The notes beneath the pieces were generated by a model that had not been told where the DNA came from, did no database searches, and was given only the letters and a program-made list of their open reading frames with translations. A DNA stretch of 33,217 nucleotides from Candidatus Eiseniibacteriota bacterium. Lineage in GTDB: Bacteria; Joyebacterota; Joyebacteria; Joyebacterales; Joyebacteraceae. Shown one piece after another: positions 1 to 6,650 of this stretch; position 1 is the stretch's first letter, and each line of letters begins with the position of its first letter. The stretch spans positions 1 to 33,217 of the forward strand of contig JAUVLG010000025.1 of assembly GCA_030595835.1 (NCBI GenBank). The letters run 5' to 3'. Both the position numbers and the translations under genes were made by a program.

Positions 1-2
1 GG

Positions 3-76
3 AGCGGGAAACGGGACTCGAACCCGCGACCCTCAGCTTGGAAGGCTGATGCTCTAGCCAACTGAGCTATTCCCGC
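3..76 (-). tRNA. tRNA-Gly (anticodon TCC)
   Basis: Read on the minus strand it folds as a standard cloverleaf. The acceptor stem is GCGGGAA (70-76) paired with TTCCCGC (4-10). The anticodon stem TCAGC/GCTGA holds the loop CTTCCAA, giving anticodon TCC (Gly, GGA codons). The T-loop is TTCGAGT. Position 3 is the discriminator and positions 1-2 read CC, so an encoded CCA tail is probably cut by the window edge. It is the last of three tRNAs in a Thr-Tyr-Gly cluster. Confidence 0.96.
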
Positions 77-107
77 GCTTCCTTGCCCACTACCTTCACT
101 GCTTCGG

Positions 108-192
108 TGGTGGGGGGGGGAGGATTCGAACCTCCGAAGGCTTCGCCGACAGATTTACAGTCTGTTCCCTTTGACCACTCGGGAACCCCCCC
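108..192 (-). tRNA. tRNA-Tyr (anticodon GTA)
   Basis: Minus-strand tRNA with a seven-G/seven-C acceptor stem. The anticodon stem ACAGA/TCTGT holds the loop CTGTAAA, giving anticodon GTA (Tyr). A long variable arm (GGC-GAA-GCC) is present, as expected for bacterial class II tRNA-Tyr. The T-arm is GGAGG-TTCGAAT-CCTCC. The CCA end is encoded (positions 108-110). Confidence 0.97.
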
Positions 193-251
193 GGATCGCC
201 CTACCCTCTAGGAGCGATTTGCTCCGAAGGTGCTGGACGCACTGCCGATTC

Positions 252-326
252 TGGAGCTGGCGAGAGGAATCGAACCCCCAACCACCTCATTACAAGTGAG
301 GTGCTCTACCGTTGAGCTACGCCAGC
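252..326 (-). tRNA. tRNA-Thr (anticodon TGT)
   Basis: Minus-strand tRNA with acceptor stem GCTGGCG/CGCCAGC. The anticodon stem CCTCA/TGAGG holds the loop CTTGTAA, giving anticodon TGT (Thr, ACA codons). The T-loop is TTCGATT and the CCA is encoded at 252-254. It is the first tRNA of the Thr-Tyr-Gly cluster, about 60 nt downstream of a strong promoter. Confidence 0.97.
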
Positions 327-392
327 CCGGGATATACCCATACACCCGGCGGCGGGGCTTCTTCCCAGAGCCGTCAGTTGCACAAACGCTAT

Positions 393-421
393 ATAATATT
401 AGGGAATGCCTGCAATGTCAA
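393..421 (-). promoter_or_regulatory. Sigma70-type promoter of the tRNA Thr-Tyr-Gly cluster
   Basis: On the minus strand, TTGACA (416-421) is followed by a 17-nt spacer and TATTAT (393-398): a perfect -35 and a 5/6 -10. This is also one of the few AT-rich patches nearby. Transcription would start near 385 and run into tRNA-Thr. The rest of the space up to the end of cysS (422-532) shows no gene and no U-tract terminator. Confidence 0.85.
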
Positions 422-532
422 CCCGAAATCGACGGTTTTGGCACGATTTCCGCAGAAGTACCTGCCGCCGCCCTGGAGCCCCGCTCCTCCCCCTGCTTCC
501 AACACCGTTTCCGGCGAGGCTCCCGGCCCACG

Positions 533-1942
533 CTACCCCTTTGCCTTCCGCGCCACGGAGCCCGTCTCGGTATCCTCGACCAGGTACCCGGCCTCTTCAA
601 TGGCCGCCCGCAGCTCGTCCGCTTTGGCCCAGTCTTTCGCATCGCGGGCGTCGGACCGCTCTTGCACCATCTTCACGATCTCGTCCGGGACGCTCTCGTC
701 AGCAACCTTAGTATGTTGCAGTAAGCCCAGTATATCCAGCAGCTCTCGCAGGACGCCCCTGTCAGCCCGAAGAAGCGCGTGGTCTGTGCCGGACTCCATC
801 TCAGAATTGAGGGCCCGGACAAGCTCAAACAGGTAACCTATTGCCTGAGCAGTGTTTAGATCATCGTCCATCGCTCCCAGGAACTTCTGCTTGAGATCAG
901 ACACGTCCGGGCTGGGCGCCTCCGCGCTCTCGCCCTCCCCCTCCCGGCCCACGTTGCGAACGAGCGCCCTGAAGAGGTTCTCGAAGCGCTTGATCGCCAC
1001 GCCTGCCTCGCTCAACCGCTCATCGGAGAACTCGATCTCGGACCGGTAGTGCGTCGATAGCAGGTAGAACCTGACTACATCCGCCGGAAAACGCCCGGAG
1101 ATCTCCTCCATCGTCTTGAAGTGCCCCGTCGACTTGGACATCTTCTCACCGACCAGGTTCACGAGCCCATGGTGGACCCAATGGTTTACATAAGGGGAAC
1201 CGGTCGCAGCTTCGTGCTGTGCGATCTCGTTCTCGTGATGAGGGAATATCAGCTCGGTTCCTCCCCCGTGGATATCAAAATGCTCGCCCAGGTACTTGGT
1301 GGACATAGCCGAGCACTCGATGTGCCACCCCGGCCTCCCCTGCCCCCACGGACTCTCCCAGGAGGGCTCTCCCTCCTTGGCGCCCTTCCACAGGCAGAAG
1401 TCCTCTGGATTGCGCTTCTTGTCGTCGATATCGACGCGCTCGCTGGCCCCGGCGATGAGATCGTCCAGGTTCCTCTTGGAGAGCTTCCCGTAGCCCGCGA
1501 ACTTCCTGACCTCGAAGTAGACGTCTCCGCCGGACTCATAGGCGAAGCCCTTGTCGACCAGCGTCTTGACGAGCGCGACGATCTCAGTGATGTGCGCGGT
1601 CGCCCGCGGGTACTGATCCGCCTCCTCGGCGCCCAGGAACCGGAGGAACTCCATGAACTTGTCGATGTTCCTCTGCGCTATTGCCGTGTAGTCAACGCCC
1701 TCCGCCTCGGCCTTCTCGATGATCTTGTCATCAATGTCCGTGAAGTTGATGACGAGGGTGACATCGTAGCCCTTGTATCGGAAGTAGCGGCGGAACACAT
1801 CCGACACCAACGCGACCCTCATGTGCCCCACGTGCGGCTCGGCCTGAACGGTCATCCCGCAGAAGTACATCCCGACCTTGCCCTCGTGAACCGGCACGAA
1901 CTCCTTCTTCTTGCCCGCGAGCGTATCGTAGATCCTCAGCAT
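533..1942 (-). CDS. cysS: Cysteinyl-tRNA synthetase
   Basis: Cytoplasmic class I aminoacyl-tRNA synthetase that charges tRNA-Cys. At 469 aa it has the normal family length. The HIGH-type motif HVGH is at residues 37-40 and KMSKS at 267-271. The zinc ligands expected from the family are present: Cys28, Cys210 and the HHENE stretch near 235-239. The ATG at 1942 is preceded by a good ribosome-binding site (GGAGG). The gene has its own candidate promoter at 2031-2060 and a strong leader hairpin at 1976-2006, so it is probably transcribed separately from the BtpA gene upstream. The tRNA cluster follows it. Identification is secure. Confidence 0.98.
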   Translation of the reverse strand: MLRIYDTLAGKKKEFVPVHEGKVGMYFCGMTVQAEPHVGHMRVALVSDVFRRYFRYKGYDVTLVINFTDIDDKIIEKAEAEGVDYTAIAQRNIDKFMEFLRFLGAEEADQYPRATAHITEIVALVKTLVDKGFAYESGGDVYFEVRKFAGYGKLSKRNLDDLIAGASERVDIDDKKRNPEDFCLWKGAKEGEPSWESPWGQGRPGWHIECSAMSTKYLGEHFDIHGGGTELIFPHHENEIAQHEAATGSPYVNHWVHHGLVNLVGEKMSKSTGHFKTMEEISGRFPADVVRFYLLSTHYRSEIEFSDERLSEAGVAIKRFENLFRALVRNVGREGEGESAEAPSPDVSDLKQKFLGAMDDDLNTAQAIGYLFELVRALNSEMESGTDHALLRADRGVLRELLDILGLLQHTKVADESVPDEIVKMVQERSDARDAKDWAKADELRAAIEEAGYLVEDTETGSVARKAKG

Positions 1943-1975
1943 CGGTTGATTCCTCCGGTAATGCCAACTGCGACC

Positions 1976-2006
1976 CGCGGCCCGGCCACGTCGTGACCGG
2001 GCCGCG
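1976..2006 (-). promoter_or_regulatory. GC-rich hairpin in the cysS leader
   Basis: A perfect 10-bp inverted repeat, CGCGGCCCGG/CCGGGCCGCG, encloses 11 nt that themselves contain CACG-T-CGTG, so the stem can extend almost to the tip. It lies in the predicted 5' untranslated region of cysS, about 34 nt before the ATG. No run of T follows on the minus strand, so it is not a standard intrinsic terminator. I see no T-box sequence. It could be an attenuator-like or RNA-stability element, or a terminator of the upstream BtpA transcript. Confidence 0.5.
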
Positions 2007-2030
2007 TCGCTTGTCTGTCTCTCTTGTCTG

Positions 2031-2060
2031 AGGATAATGGGAGAGCCGGGACGGTGTCAA
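2031..2060 (-). promoter_or_regulatory. Candidate promoter of cysS
   Basis: On the minus strand a perfect -35 TTGACA (2055-2060) is followed after 18 nt by TATCCT (2031-2036), a 4/6 match to the -10 consensus. The predicted start near 2024 leaves a leader of about 80 nt containing the hairpin at 1976-2006. The -35 is strong and the -10 weak, so the call is moderate. Confidence 0.55.
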
Positions 2061-2158
2061 GTCCCGCGGTCTTGCGGTGGCAGGCAATCAGCGGTGGACA
2101 GCCGCGTCCGCCGTGCGACGCGCACTCGGTCCCCCGCCCCGAGGGCGGCACCGAACGA

Positions 2159-2956
2159 TCAGGGCCGAGCCGCTCTGACGAACGCCGCGGCTCGTGCGGG
2201 GTCGATGGCGTTGGCAGCGCGCCCACCCTCCATTACATGGCTTCCGATGATGACGGCGTCGCACCTGCCAAGCACGTCCGCAACGGTCTCCGCCGTCACA
2301 CCGCTTCCGGCCACGACCGGCGTGCCGGGCACGGCCGCCCTGACGCGCGCAAGCTCCTCGGGCGAGCCCGGCGATCCCGTCATGTCGCCGGTAACGATGA
2401 GAGCCGCTGCCTTCCCTCGCTCCACGAGTTCGGCCGCGGCCTGTTCGATGCTCTCGCTGCCGAGAGGTTTTGCGTGCTTCACGAAGACGTCCGCGAAGAC
2501 CTTGAGCTTGGGTGAGAGATTCCGGATGGCCAGGAGCGTTTCGCGAGCGTTCCCCTGGATGATACCCTGGTCGGTCGCCGCGGCGCCGATGTGTACATTC
2601 ACCCTGATGAAGCGCGCTCCCACGGCGGCGGCCACGGCCACGGCCGACAGGGCGTCGCTTCGCAGCACGTTGATACCCAGCGGCAGCGACGTCTTCTCCT
2701 GTACTAGAGACCCGATCGCGGCCATCGCGGCGACGGCGCCCCGCCCCGCGAAGCCCCTGGAGAACGGAGCGTCGCCGAAGTTCTCCAGTATGATCCCGTC
2801 GAAGCCTGCTGCCTCAATGGCGGCCGCATCGTCAAGCGCCCTTCCGACGACGCGCGGCATGTCACCGTCCCACCCGGAGCTTCCGGGCAAGGGCTCGAGA
2901 TGCACGACGCCGATCAGGCTCTTCGGTCGGCCGAATACCTCTTCCAGAGCGCCCAT
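2159..2956 (-). CDS. BtpA/SgcQ family TIM-barrel protein
   Basis: A 265-aa protein of the BtpA family (PF03437), predicted to be a soluble TIM barrel. The opening resembles the family start (IGVVHLEPLPGSSGW near residues 14-28), followed by AIEAAGFDGIILENFGDAPF and the later barrel strands SGVTAETVADVL and DAVIIGSHV. In cyanobacteria BtpA affects photosystem I accumulation; SgcQ is a homologue in a sugar gene cluster. The substrate of most homologues, including this one, is unknown. Nothing in the window suggests photosynthesis. The ATG at 2956 has a GAGGG upstream. It sits between the M42 aminopeptidase and cysS, separated from the former by a 103-nt gap carrying an inverted repeat. Confidence 0.9.
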   Translation of the reverse strand: MGALEEVFGRPKSLIGVVHLEPLPGSSGWDGDMPRVVGRALDDAAAIEAAGFDGIILENFGDAPFSRGFAGRGAVAAMAAIGSLVQEKTSLPLGINVLRSDALSAVAVAAAVGARFIRVNVHIGAAATDQGIIQGNARETLLAIRNLSPKLKVFADVFVKHAKPLGSESIEQAAAELVERGKAAALIVTGDMTGSPGSPEELARVRAAVPGTPVVAGSGVTAETVADVLGRCDAVIIGSHVMEGGRAANAIDPARAAAFVRAARP

Positions 2957-2988
2957 GTCGGTCCCTCACGTCGCGGGGCAGGGAATCG

Positions 2989-3033
2989 CTGCCGCACGAG
3001 AACGGCCTCTGGGACCGTAAACCCGTGCGGCAG
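2989..3033. repeat. Inverted repeat between the M42 peptidase and BtpA genes
   Basis: CTGCCGCACG (2989-2998) and CGTGCGGCAG (3024-3033) are perfect 10-nt inverted arms around a 25-nt centre. The centre contains a second small stem (ACGG at 3002-3005 with CCGT at 3015-3018). It fills the short gap after the M42 stop codon. No T-run follows on either strand, so a classical intrinsic terminator is not supported. An RNA-processing or mRNA-protecting stem is possible. Confidence 0.6.
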
Positions 3034-3059
3034 TGGTGCGTCTCGACCCTCGTCGCGCG

Positions 3060-4127
3060 CTACCCGCGCGTCAGCGAAGCGACGGTCTTCTTGTCGAGTT
3101 TCTTGACGACCGCGAGCAGCAGCTTCACGCAGTTGTCGTAGTCATCTCTGTGCAGCACACCGACGTGTCCGTGGATGTAGCGGGTCTGTATAGCGAGGGT
3201 GATGCACGGCACGCCCCACTTGGCGAACTGAATGGTCCCGCTGTCCGTGCCGCCCCTGGTGAGAGCGGTCAGGACGAACGGGATCTTGTTCTTCTCGGCT
3301 ACGCTTATGACGAGGTCGCGCAGACGGCGGCTCGGTATCGCGCTGCCGTCGTAGATCATGATACCCACGCCGGCGCCGAGGTTCTCACCCGCGCCGTCGC
3401 TTCCGGGAGTGTCGGTGGCGATCGTGACGTCGACGGCGAACGCGACGTCGGGCTCTACCATCTGGGCGCTCGTCCGCGCGCCTCTCAGGCCCACCTCCTC
3501 CTGCACCGTCCCGACACCGTACAGCGTGTTCGGGTGGCTCTTGCCGATCTTGGTCAGGACGTCGATGACGGTCGCGACACCGATGCGGTCATCCCACGCC
3601 TTGGCCGCGTAGGTCTTCGGGTTCCCGAGGATCGCGAAGTCGGATATCGGGATGATCGGGTCGCCCGGCTTGACGCCGAGCTTCTTCTTGACGTCGAAGC
3701 CTTCGGAGGCACCCACGTCGATGTACATGTCGGCGATGTCCAGGACCTTCTTGCGCTCTTCGGGCTTCAGAACGTGGGGCGCCTTCGAACCAATGACGCC
3801 CAGGTAATCGCCCTTCTTGGTCCTGACCATGACGCGCTGAGACAGCGCGACGTGCCCCCACCAGCCGCCGATGGGCAGGAACTTGATGAACCCCTCCTTC
3901 GTCACGTTCTTGACCAGGAAGCCGACCTCATCCATGTGCCCCGCGATCATGACCTTGGGCGCGGCGGCGGTTCCCTTCTTCTCAGCAACCAGACTTCCCA
4001 GCTTGTCGTAGCTGATCTTGGCGACACCCTTCAGCCGGGCCACCATAATGTCAGCAACTTCCTCCTCGAACCCGGAGATGCCGCTGGCCTCAGTTAGTTC
4101 CTTGAACATCTTCTCGGTCTTGTCCAA
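3060..4127 (-). CDS. M42 family metallo-aminopeptidase
   Basis: A 355-aa cytosolic dinuclear-metal aminopeptidase of family M42 (glutamyl aminopeptidase/TET type; some members are labelled endoglucanase M). The metal-site signatures are all visible: GHMDEVGF, the bridging aspartate in AKAWDDRIG, the catalytic pair in VQEEVGLRGA, the aspartate in VTIATDTPG and the late histidine in YIHGHVG. I chose the TTG at 4127 because a strong ribosome-binding site (GGAGAGGGG) sits just before it. The ATG at 4184 given by the ORF track adds 19 unrelated residues and has no such site; the internal ATG at 4109 is too far from it. Family members form tetrahedral dodecamers that trim peptides left by the proteasome or by other proteases. 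Confidence 0.95.
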   Translation of the reverse strand: MDKTEKMFKELTEASGISGFEEEVADIMVARLKGVAKISYDKLGSLVAEKKGTAAAPKVMIAGHMDEVGFLVKNVTKEGFIKFLPIGGWWGHVALSQRVMVRTKKGDYLGVIGSKAPHVLKPEERKKVLDIADMYIDVGASEGFDVKKKLGVKPGDPIIPISDFAILGNPKTYAAKAWDDRIGVATVIDVLTKIGKSHPNTLYGVGTVQEEVGLRGARTSAQMVEPDVAFAVDVTIATDTPGSDGAGENLGAGVGIMIYDGSAIPSRRLRDLVISVAEKNKIPFVLTALTRGGTDSGTIQFAKWGVPCITLAIQTRYIHGHVGVLHRDDYDNCVKLLLAVVKKLDKKTVASLTRG

Positions 4128-4150
4128 TTCCCCTCTCCTCCCGCGAAACG

Positions 4151-4178
4151 TCCGGCCGTCGCGCTGCGCAAGGCCGGA
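4151..4178 (-). promoter_or_regulatory. Hairpin in the M42 peptidase leader
   Basis: TCCGGCC (4151-4157) pairs with GGCCGGA (4172-4178) around a GC-rich loop that contains GCGC repeats. It lies between the promoter at 4221-4249 and the TTG start at 4127, about 20 nt before the start codon. No known riboswitch consensus is recognised. Confidence 0.35.
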
Positions 4179-4220
4179 ACCCATGGTGGTTTCTGTATGT
4201 GGTACGGGTATCTGGAAATG

Positions 4221-4249
4221 ATTCTAGCGTCGGTATGCCGCCGCGTCAA
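4221..4249 (-). promoter_or_regulatory. Sigma70-type promoter of the M42 peptidase gene
   Basis: On the minus strand, TTGACG (4244-4249) is followed after exactly 17 nt by TAGAAT (4221-4226), each a 5/6 match to consensus. The predicted start near 4214 gives a leader of about 90 nt. It lies immediately downstream of the glycosyltransferase stop codon, so the M42 gene probably starts a new transcript. Confidence 0.75.
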
Positions 4250-4261
4250 GGCTGGCGCGGT

Positions 4262-5515
4262 TCAATGCACAGGACGGCGGGCCGTCGTCCCCCCGCGTCC
4301 GACCACGCGCGACAGCACGCCCAACATCTTCCTGGCCGCGGCCCTGCGGCAGAACTCCCCCTCAGCCGCGGCACGGCCGCGGAGTCCCAGCTCCCTCGCC
4401 AGTTCGGGCTCCGAGAGCAGCCCGCGAATGGTCTCCGCCAGCTCGGCGGGCGACTCCGCCCGCACGACCACGCCGGCCTTCGCGTTCGTGACGATGTCGG
4501 CGCTCTCCCCTTCCACGGCCAGGACTATCGGCTTCGCCACGGCCATCGCCTCGAAGATCTTCGACGGGATAACGGTGCTGAAGAGGGGGTCGTCGCGCAG
4601 GTGCACCAGGACGGCATCGCTCGCGTTCAGAATGCGCGGGATCTGCTCGCGCGGCTGGGCACCCAGGAACGTGACGTTCGCGAGATTCAGCCGCTCGACC
4701 TCCCTCTCGAGTTCGACCCTCTCGGCGCCCTCTCCCACCAGAAGGTAGTGGATCGGTTCGTCTCGCGTGATCTCGGCCGTCGCGATGACGCTCGTGAGAC
4801 CGTGCGCCATCCCCAGAGTACCTACGTAGGTCGTCAGGAAGTCGTCCGCGTGGATTCCCGCCTCCTCCCGAAGCCCGTTGTCCCTGGGGCCCGGCGTGAA
4901 CTCAGACAGGTTCACACCGTTGCGCACCACCGCGAGCTTGTCATCCGGGATGCCTCGCTGCTTCAGGACCTCGATGAAGGACTCGGTCACGGAGATCACG
5001 CAGTCCGCTCGTTTGTATAGGAAGTCGGCCAGAGCGGCGATCCCTCGCGTTGCGCGTCCTTCGCTGGCGGCCCCAACCGCGATCATCGACTCGGGCCACA
5101 GATCCCGGAGCTCGAACACGAACGGAACGCGCTTGAGACGCGCCGCGGCCCACGCGGAGACCACGGTCAAAAGCTGCGGGGAGGTACCGACGACAACGTC
5201 CGGACGCTCCTGGATGAGAGCCGCCGGGAGGGATGACAGCATGAAGCTCAGGTAGTCGAACGACCGGCGGAAGAGCCCCGCGTTCGGGGTTACGTATGTC
5301 CACACCCGCACCACGCGGATCCCCTCCATCTCCCCGACCGAGTAGAGGGTGTTGCGGTAACCCTCGTGGACCCTGCCTGTCGGGAAGTTGGGCGTCCCCG
5401 TAACCACGGTGACACGATGCCCGTCCTCAACCCAGACGCGGGCGTGTTCGAACGTCCTCAGCGCAGGAGCGTTGGTCTCCGGTGGGAAGTTGTCTGTCAG
5501 AAACAGTATCTTCAA
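4262..5515 (-). CDS. Family 4 glycosyltransferase, WcaI/WbuB-like
   Basis: A 417-aa GT-B fold glycosyltransferase. The N-terminus (ILFLTDNFPPETNAPA) and the HRVTVVTGTPNFPTG segment match the WcaI/WbuB subgroup, which acts on colanic acid or O-antigen sugars. The C-terminal nucleotide-sugar domain keeps the E-x7-E pattern (IFEAMAVAKPIVLAVEGE). The enzyme probably transfers a sugar from a nucleotide donor to a lipid-linked glycan at the inner face of the membrane; donor and acceptor cannot be read from the sequence. A clear TATAAT and a palindrome precede it. No other glycan genes flank it except the SMR-like transporter 0.6 kb upstream, so it is a solitary glycosyltransferase rather than part of a visible polysaccharide cluster. 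Confidence 0.92.
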   Translation of the reverse strand: MKILFLTDNFPPETNAPALRTFEHARVWVEDGHRVTVVTGTPNFPTGRVHEGYRNTLYSVGEMEGIRVVRVWTYVTPNAGLFRRSFDYLSFMLSSLPAALIQERPDVVVGTSPQLLTVVSAWAAARLKRVPFVFELRDLWPESMIAVGAASEGRATRGIAALADFLYKRADCVISVTESFIEVLKQRGIPDDKLAVVRNGVNLSEFTPGPRDNGLREEAGIHADDFLTTYVGTLGMAHGLTSVIATAEITRDEPIHYLLVGEGAERVELEREVERLNLANVTFLGAQPREQIPRILNASDAVLVHLRDDPLFSTVIPSKIFEAMAVAKPIVLAVEGESADIVTNAKAGVVVRAESPAELAETIRGLLSEPELARELGLRGRAAAEGEFCRRAAARKMLGVLSRVVGRGGTTARRPVH

Positions 5516-5555
5516 GAGCGCTCGCCCTCACGGGTGGGAAGTGGTACCGGTTCTT

Positions 5556-5561
5556 ATTATA
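5556..5561 (-). promoter_or_regulatory. -10 element of the glycosyltransferase promoter
   Basis: A perfect TATAAT reads leftward about 40 nt before the glycosyltransferase ATG. No recognisable -35 lies at 16-18 nt; that position is occupied by the palindrome at 5569-5586. This is the arrangement expected of an activator-dependent or repressed promoter. Confidence 0.6.
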
Positions 5562-5568
5562 GCACGGA

Positions 5569-5586
5569 GTGGTCCCTCGGGACCAC
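5569..5586. promoter_or_regulatory. Palindromic operator candidate at the glycosyltransferase promoter
   Basis: GTGGTCCC-TC-GGGACCAC is a perfect 8+2+8 inverted repeat covering the -35 position of the TATAAT promoter. Its position and two-fold symmetry suggest a binding site for a dimeric regulator. The 2-nt centre makes it a poor RNA hairpin, and it would lie at or upstream of the transcription start. The regulator is unknown. Confidence 0.45.
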
Positions 5587-6111
5587 AGGCTCCCCGCGGT
5601 CCGGGACAGCGCGTGCGTACATGGTGACTCGCCCGGCAGGACAAGGAACCCGCCGCGCCATGACTACGAAACTCGTTGTTCGTCGGAAAGATCTGCAAGA
5701 CGCCGACCGGAACCCACATGGCAATGCCCACGTGTCCCGATCGATAGCGGGTGGCCGCGCTCGATGTATGGCCGGCCGTCACGCTCCCGGCCGTCACGCT
5801 CCCGCCCGTCACGCTCCCGGATGTCAGCGCCCGCCCTGTCCTGGGCTCTCGCGGCTGCCAAACGAGATCTGCGGGGCCTGGGGCAAGTGCACAGGGGGCT
5901 GCCAGTACAGTGGAAGACCCGAGAACCAGCCGGTGTGGGGGACATCCCGCCGGTCCAGCGCGACCGAGGCTTCTCTAATGCCCGCGTGGCCCCGCCCGAT
6001 CTCAATTTCGTGACGACCTCAGCTGCCGGCCGTCACGGACGGAACGCAGAGCATTTGAGTTGCACAATGTGTGCCAATTAGCATGTAACACTGTAACCCA
6101 GGTCGGCTACA
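5587..6111. other. Gene-free interval with a short tandem repeat
   Basis: About 525 nt between the transporter stop and the glycosyltransferase promoter. ORFs on the track here have arginine- and proline-rich compositions, no recognisable domain and no good start signals, so I reject them. The notable content is a 15-bp tandem repeat at 5774-5818 with a decayed fourth copy. The right end (about 6050-6110) is more AT-rich and contains a short direct repeat (GTAACA-CT-GTAACC) but no convincing terminator or promoter. A decayed gene or an untranslated RNA cannot be excluded. Confidence 0.6.
5774..5832. repeat. 15-bp tandem repeat, three copies plus a decayed fourth
   Basis: The unit GGCCGTCACGCTCCC occurs at 5774-5788 and 5789-5803 exactly, and at 5804-5818 with one change (GCCCGTCACGCTCCC). 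A degenerate copy (GGATGTCAGCGCCC) follows from 5819. It lies in non-coding DNA. The unit length is a multiple of three, so it leaves repeated peptides in the overlapping ORFs, which explains their odd composition. Confidence 0.85.
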
Positions 6112-6474
6112 TCAACTCCTCGAGATCACCACCACGCCCGAAACGATGATTAGAAGCCCCACTATTCTGAGCGTGGAGATCTGCTCGCCCAGGAACAGCC
6201 ACGAGGCAACGAACACGACGACGTACGCGAGACTGACCATCGGGTACGCCAGGCTGAGGTCAATGTTGGAGAGGACCGCTATCCAGAGCACAGCGCTCAC
6301 CGCGTAGCAGATGAAACCGATCAACACCTGCGGCGTCTTGAGGATGGGAATCAGCTGTCCCCACACGCTCCCCGCGCTCACCACCCCCCCGTAGATCTGC
6401 ATCCCCTTCTTCATGACGATCTGGCCCATGGCGCCGAGCATGACCGCAAAGATGATGAGTGGGATTCCCTTCAT
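6112..6474 (-). CDS. Four-helix SMR/EamA-like (DMT superfamily) membrane protein
   Basis: A 120-aa protein with four predicted membrane helices at about residues 3-22, 48-70, 74-97 and 100-119. This is the topology of small multidrug resistance proteins and of the ArnE/ArnF half-flippases. The MGQIVMKKG segment after helix 1 and LAYPMVSLAYV in helix 3 are typical. The essential glutamate of EmrE-type drug exporters in helix 1 is absent (the segment reads AVMLGAMGQ), which argues for the ArnE/EamA side rather than drug efflux. I place the start at the ATG at 6474, after AGAAGGGG; the longer ORF adds an arginine-rich tail with no match. It lies between ddl and a glycosyltransferase, so moving a lipid-linked sugar is a reasonable but unproven role. 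Confidence 0.82.
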   Translation of the reverse strand: MKGIPLIIFAVMLGAMGQIVMKKGMQIYGGVVSAGSVWGQLIPILKTPQVLIGFICYAVSAVLWIAVLSNIDLSLAYPMVSLAYVVVFVASWLFLGEQISTLRIVGLLIIVSGVVVISRS

Positions 6475-6650
6475 GTGTGCCCCTTCTGTTCTCCCGCCGG
6501 GCCGGCCGGCGGTCAGTGTGCCAGTGCGTCGCCGCTGTGGCAACGGTCCACGCGTCGGGCCGGCGGACACGCCGCGGACACGCCCGGCCCGGGTTCTGCG
6601 CTCCGCAGCTTCCGGAACGGGCAGTGGTGCACCAGTCGTGCCAGAGGATC

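Noticed and set aside
1121-1996. 291-codon plus-strand ORF over cysS
   Set aside because: It is the antisense shadow of cysS, with the leucine/valine/arginine/aspartate-rich composition typical of high-GC shadows. The same applies to the long plus-strand ORFs at 3033-4097, 8954-10441, 14573-16135 and 27437-28141.
1976-2006. Intrinsic terminator or T-box for cysS
   Set aside because: No U-tract follows the stem and no T-box consensus or specifier loop is visible; kept only as an unassigned hairpin.
5774-5832. CRISPR array
   Set aside because: The units are 15 bp and directly abutting with no spacers.
5366-6081. Several ORFs of 75-215 codons on both strands across the glycosyltransferase leader and the repeat region
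   Set aside because: They are built from the 15-bp repeat and arginine/proline-rich GC shadow; they overlap each other, lack ribosome-binding sites and show no domain.
6055-6084. Plus-strand promoter TTGAGT-N18-TAGCAT
   Set aside because: It would transcribe antisense into the transporter gene with no plus-strand gene to serve, and both hexamers are weak.
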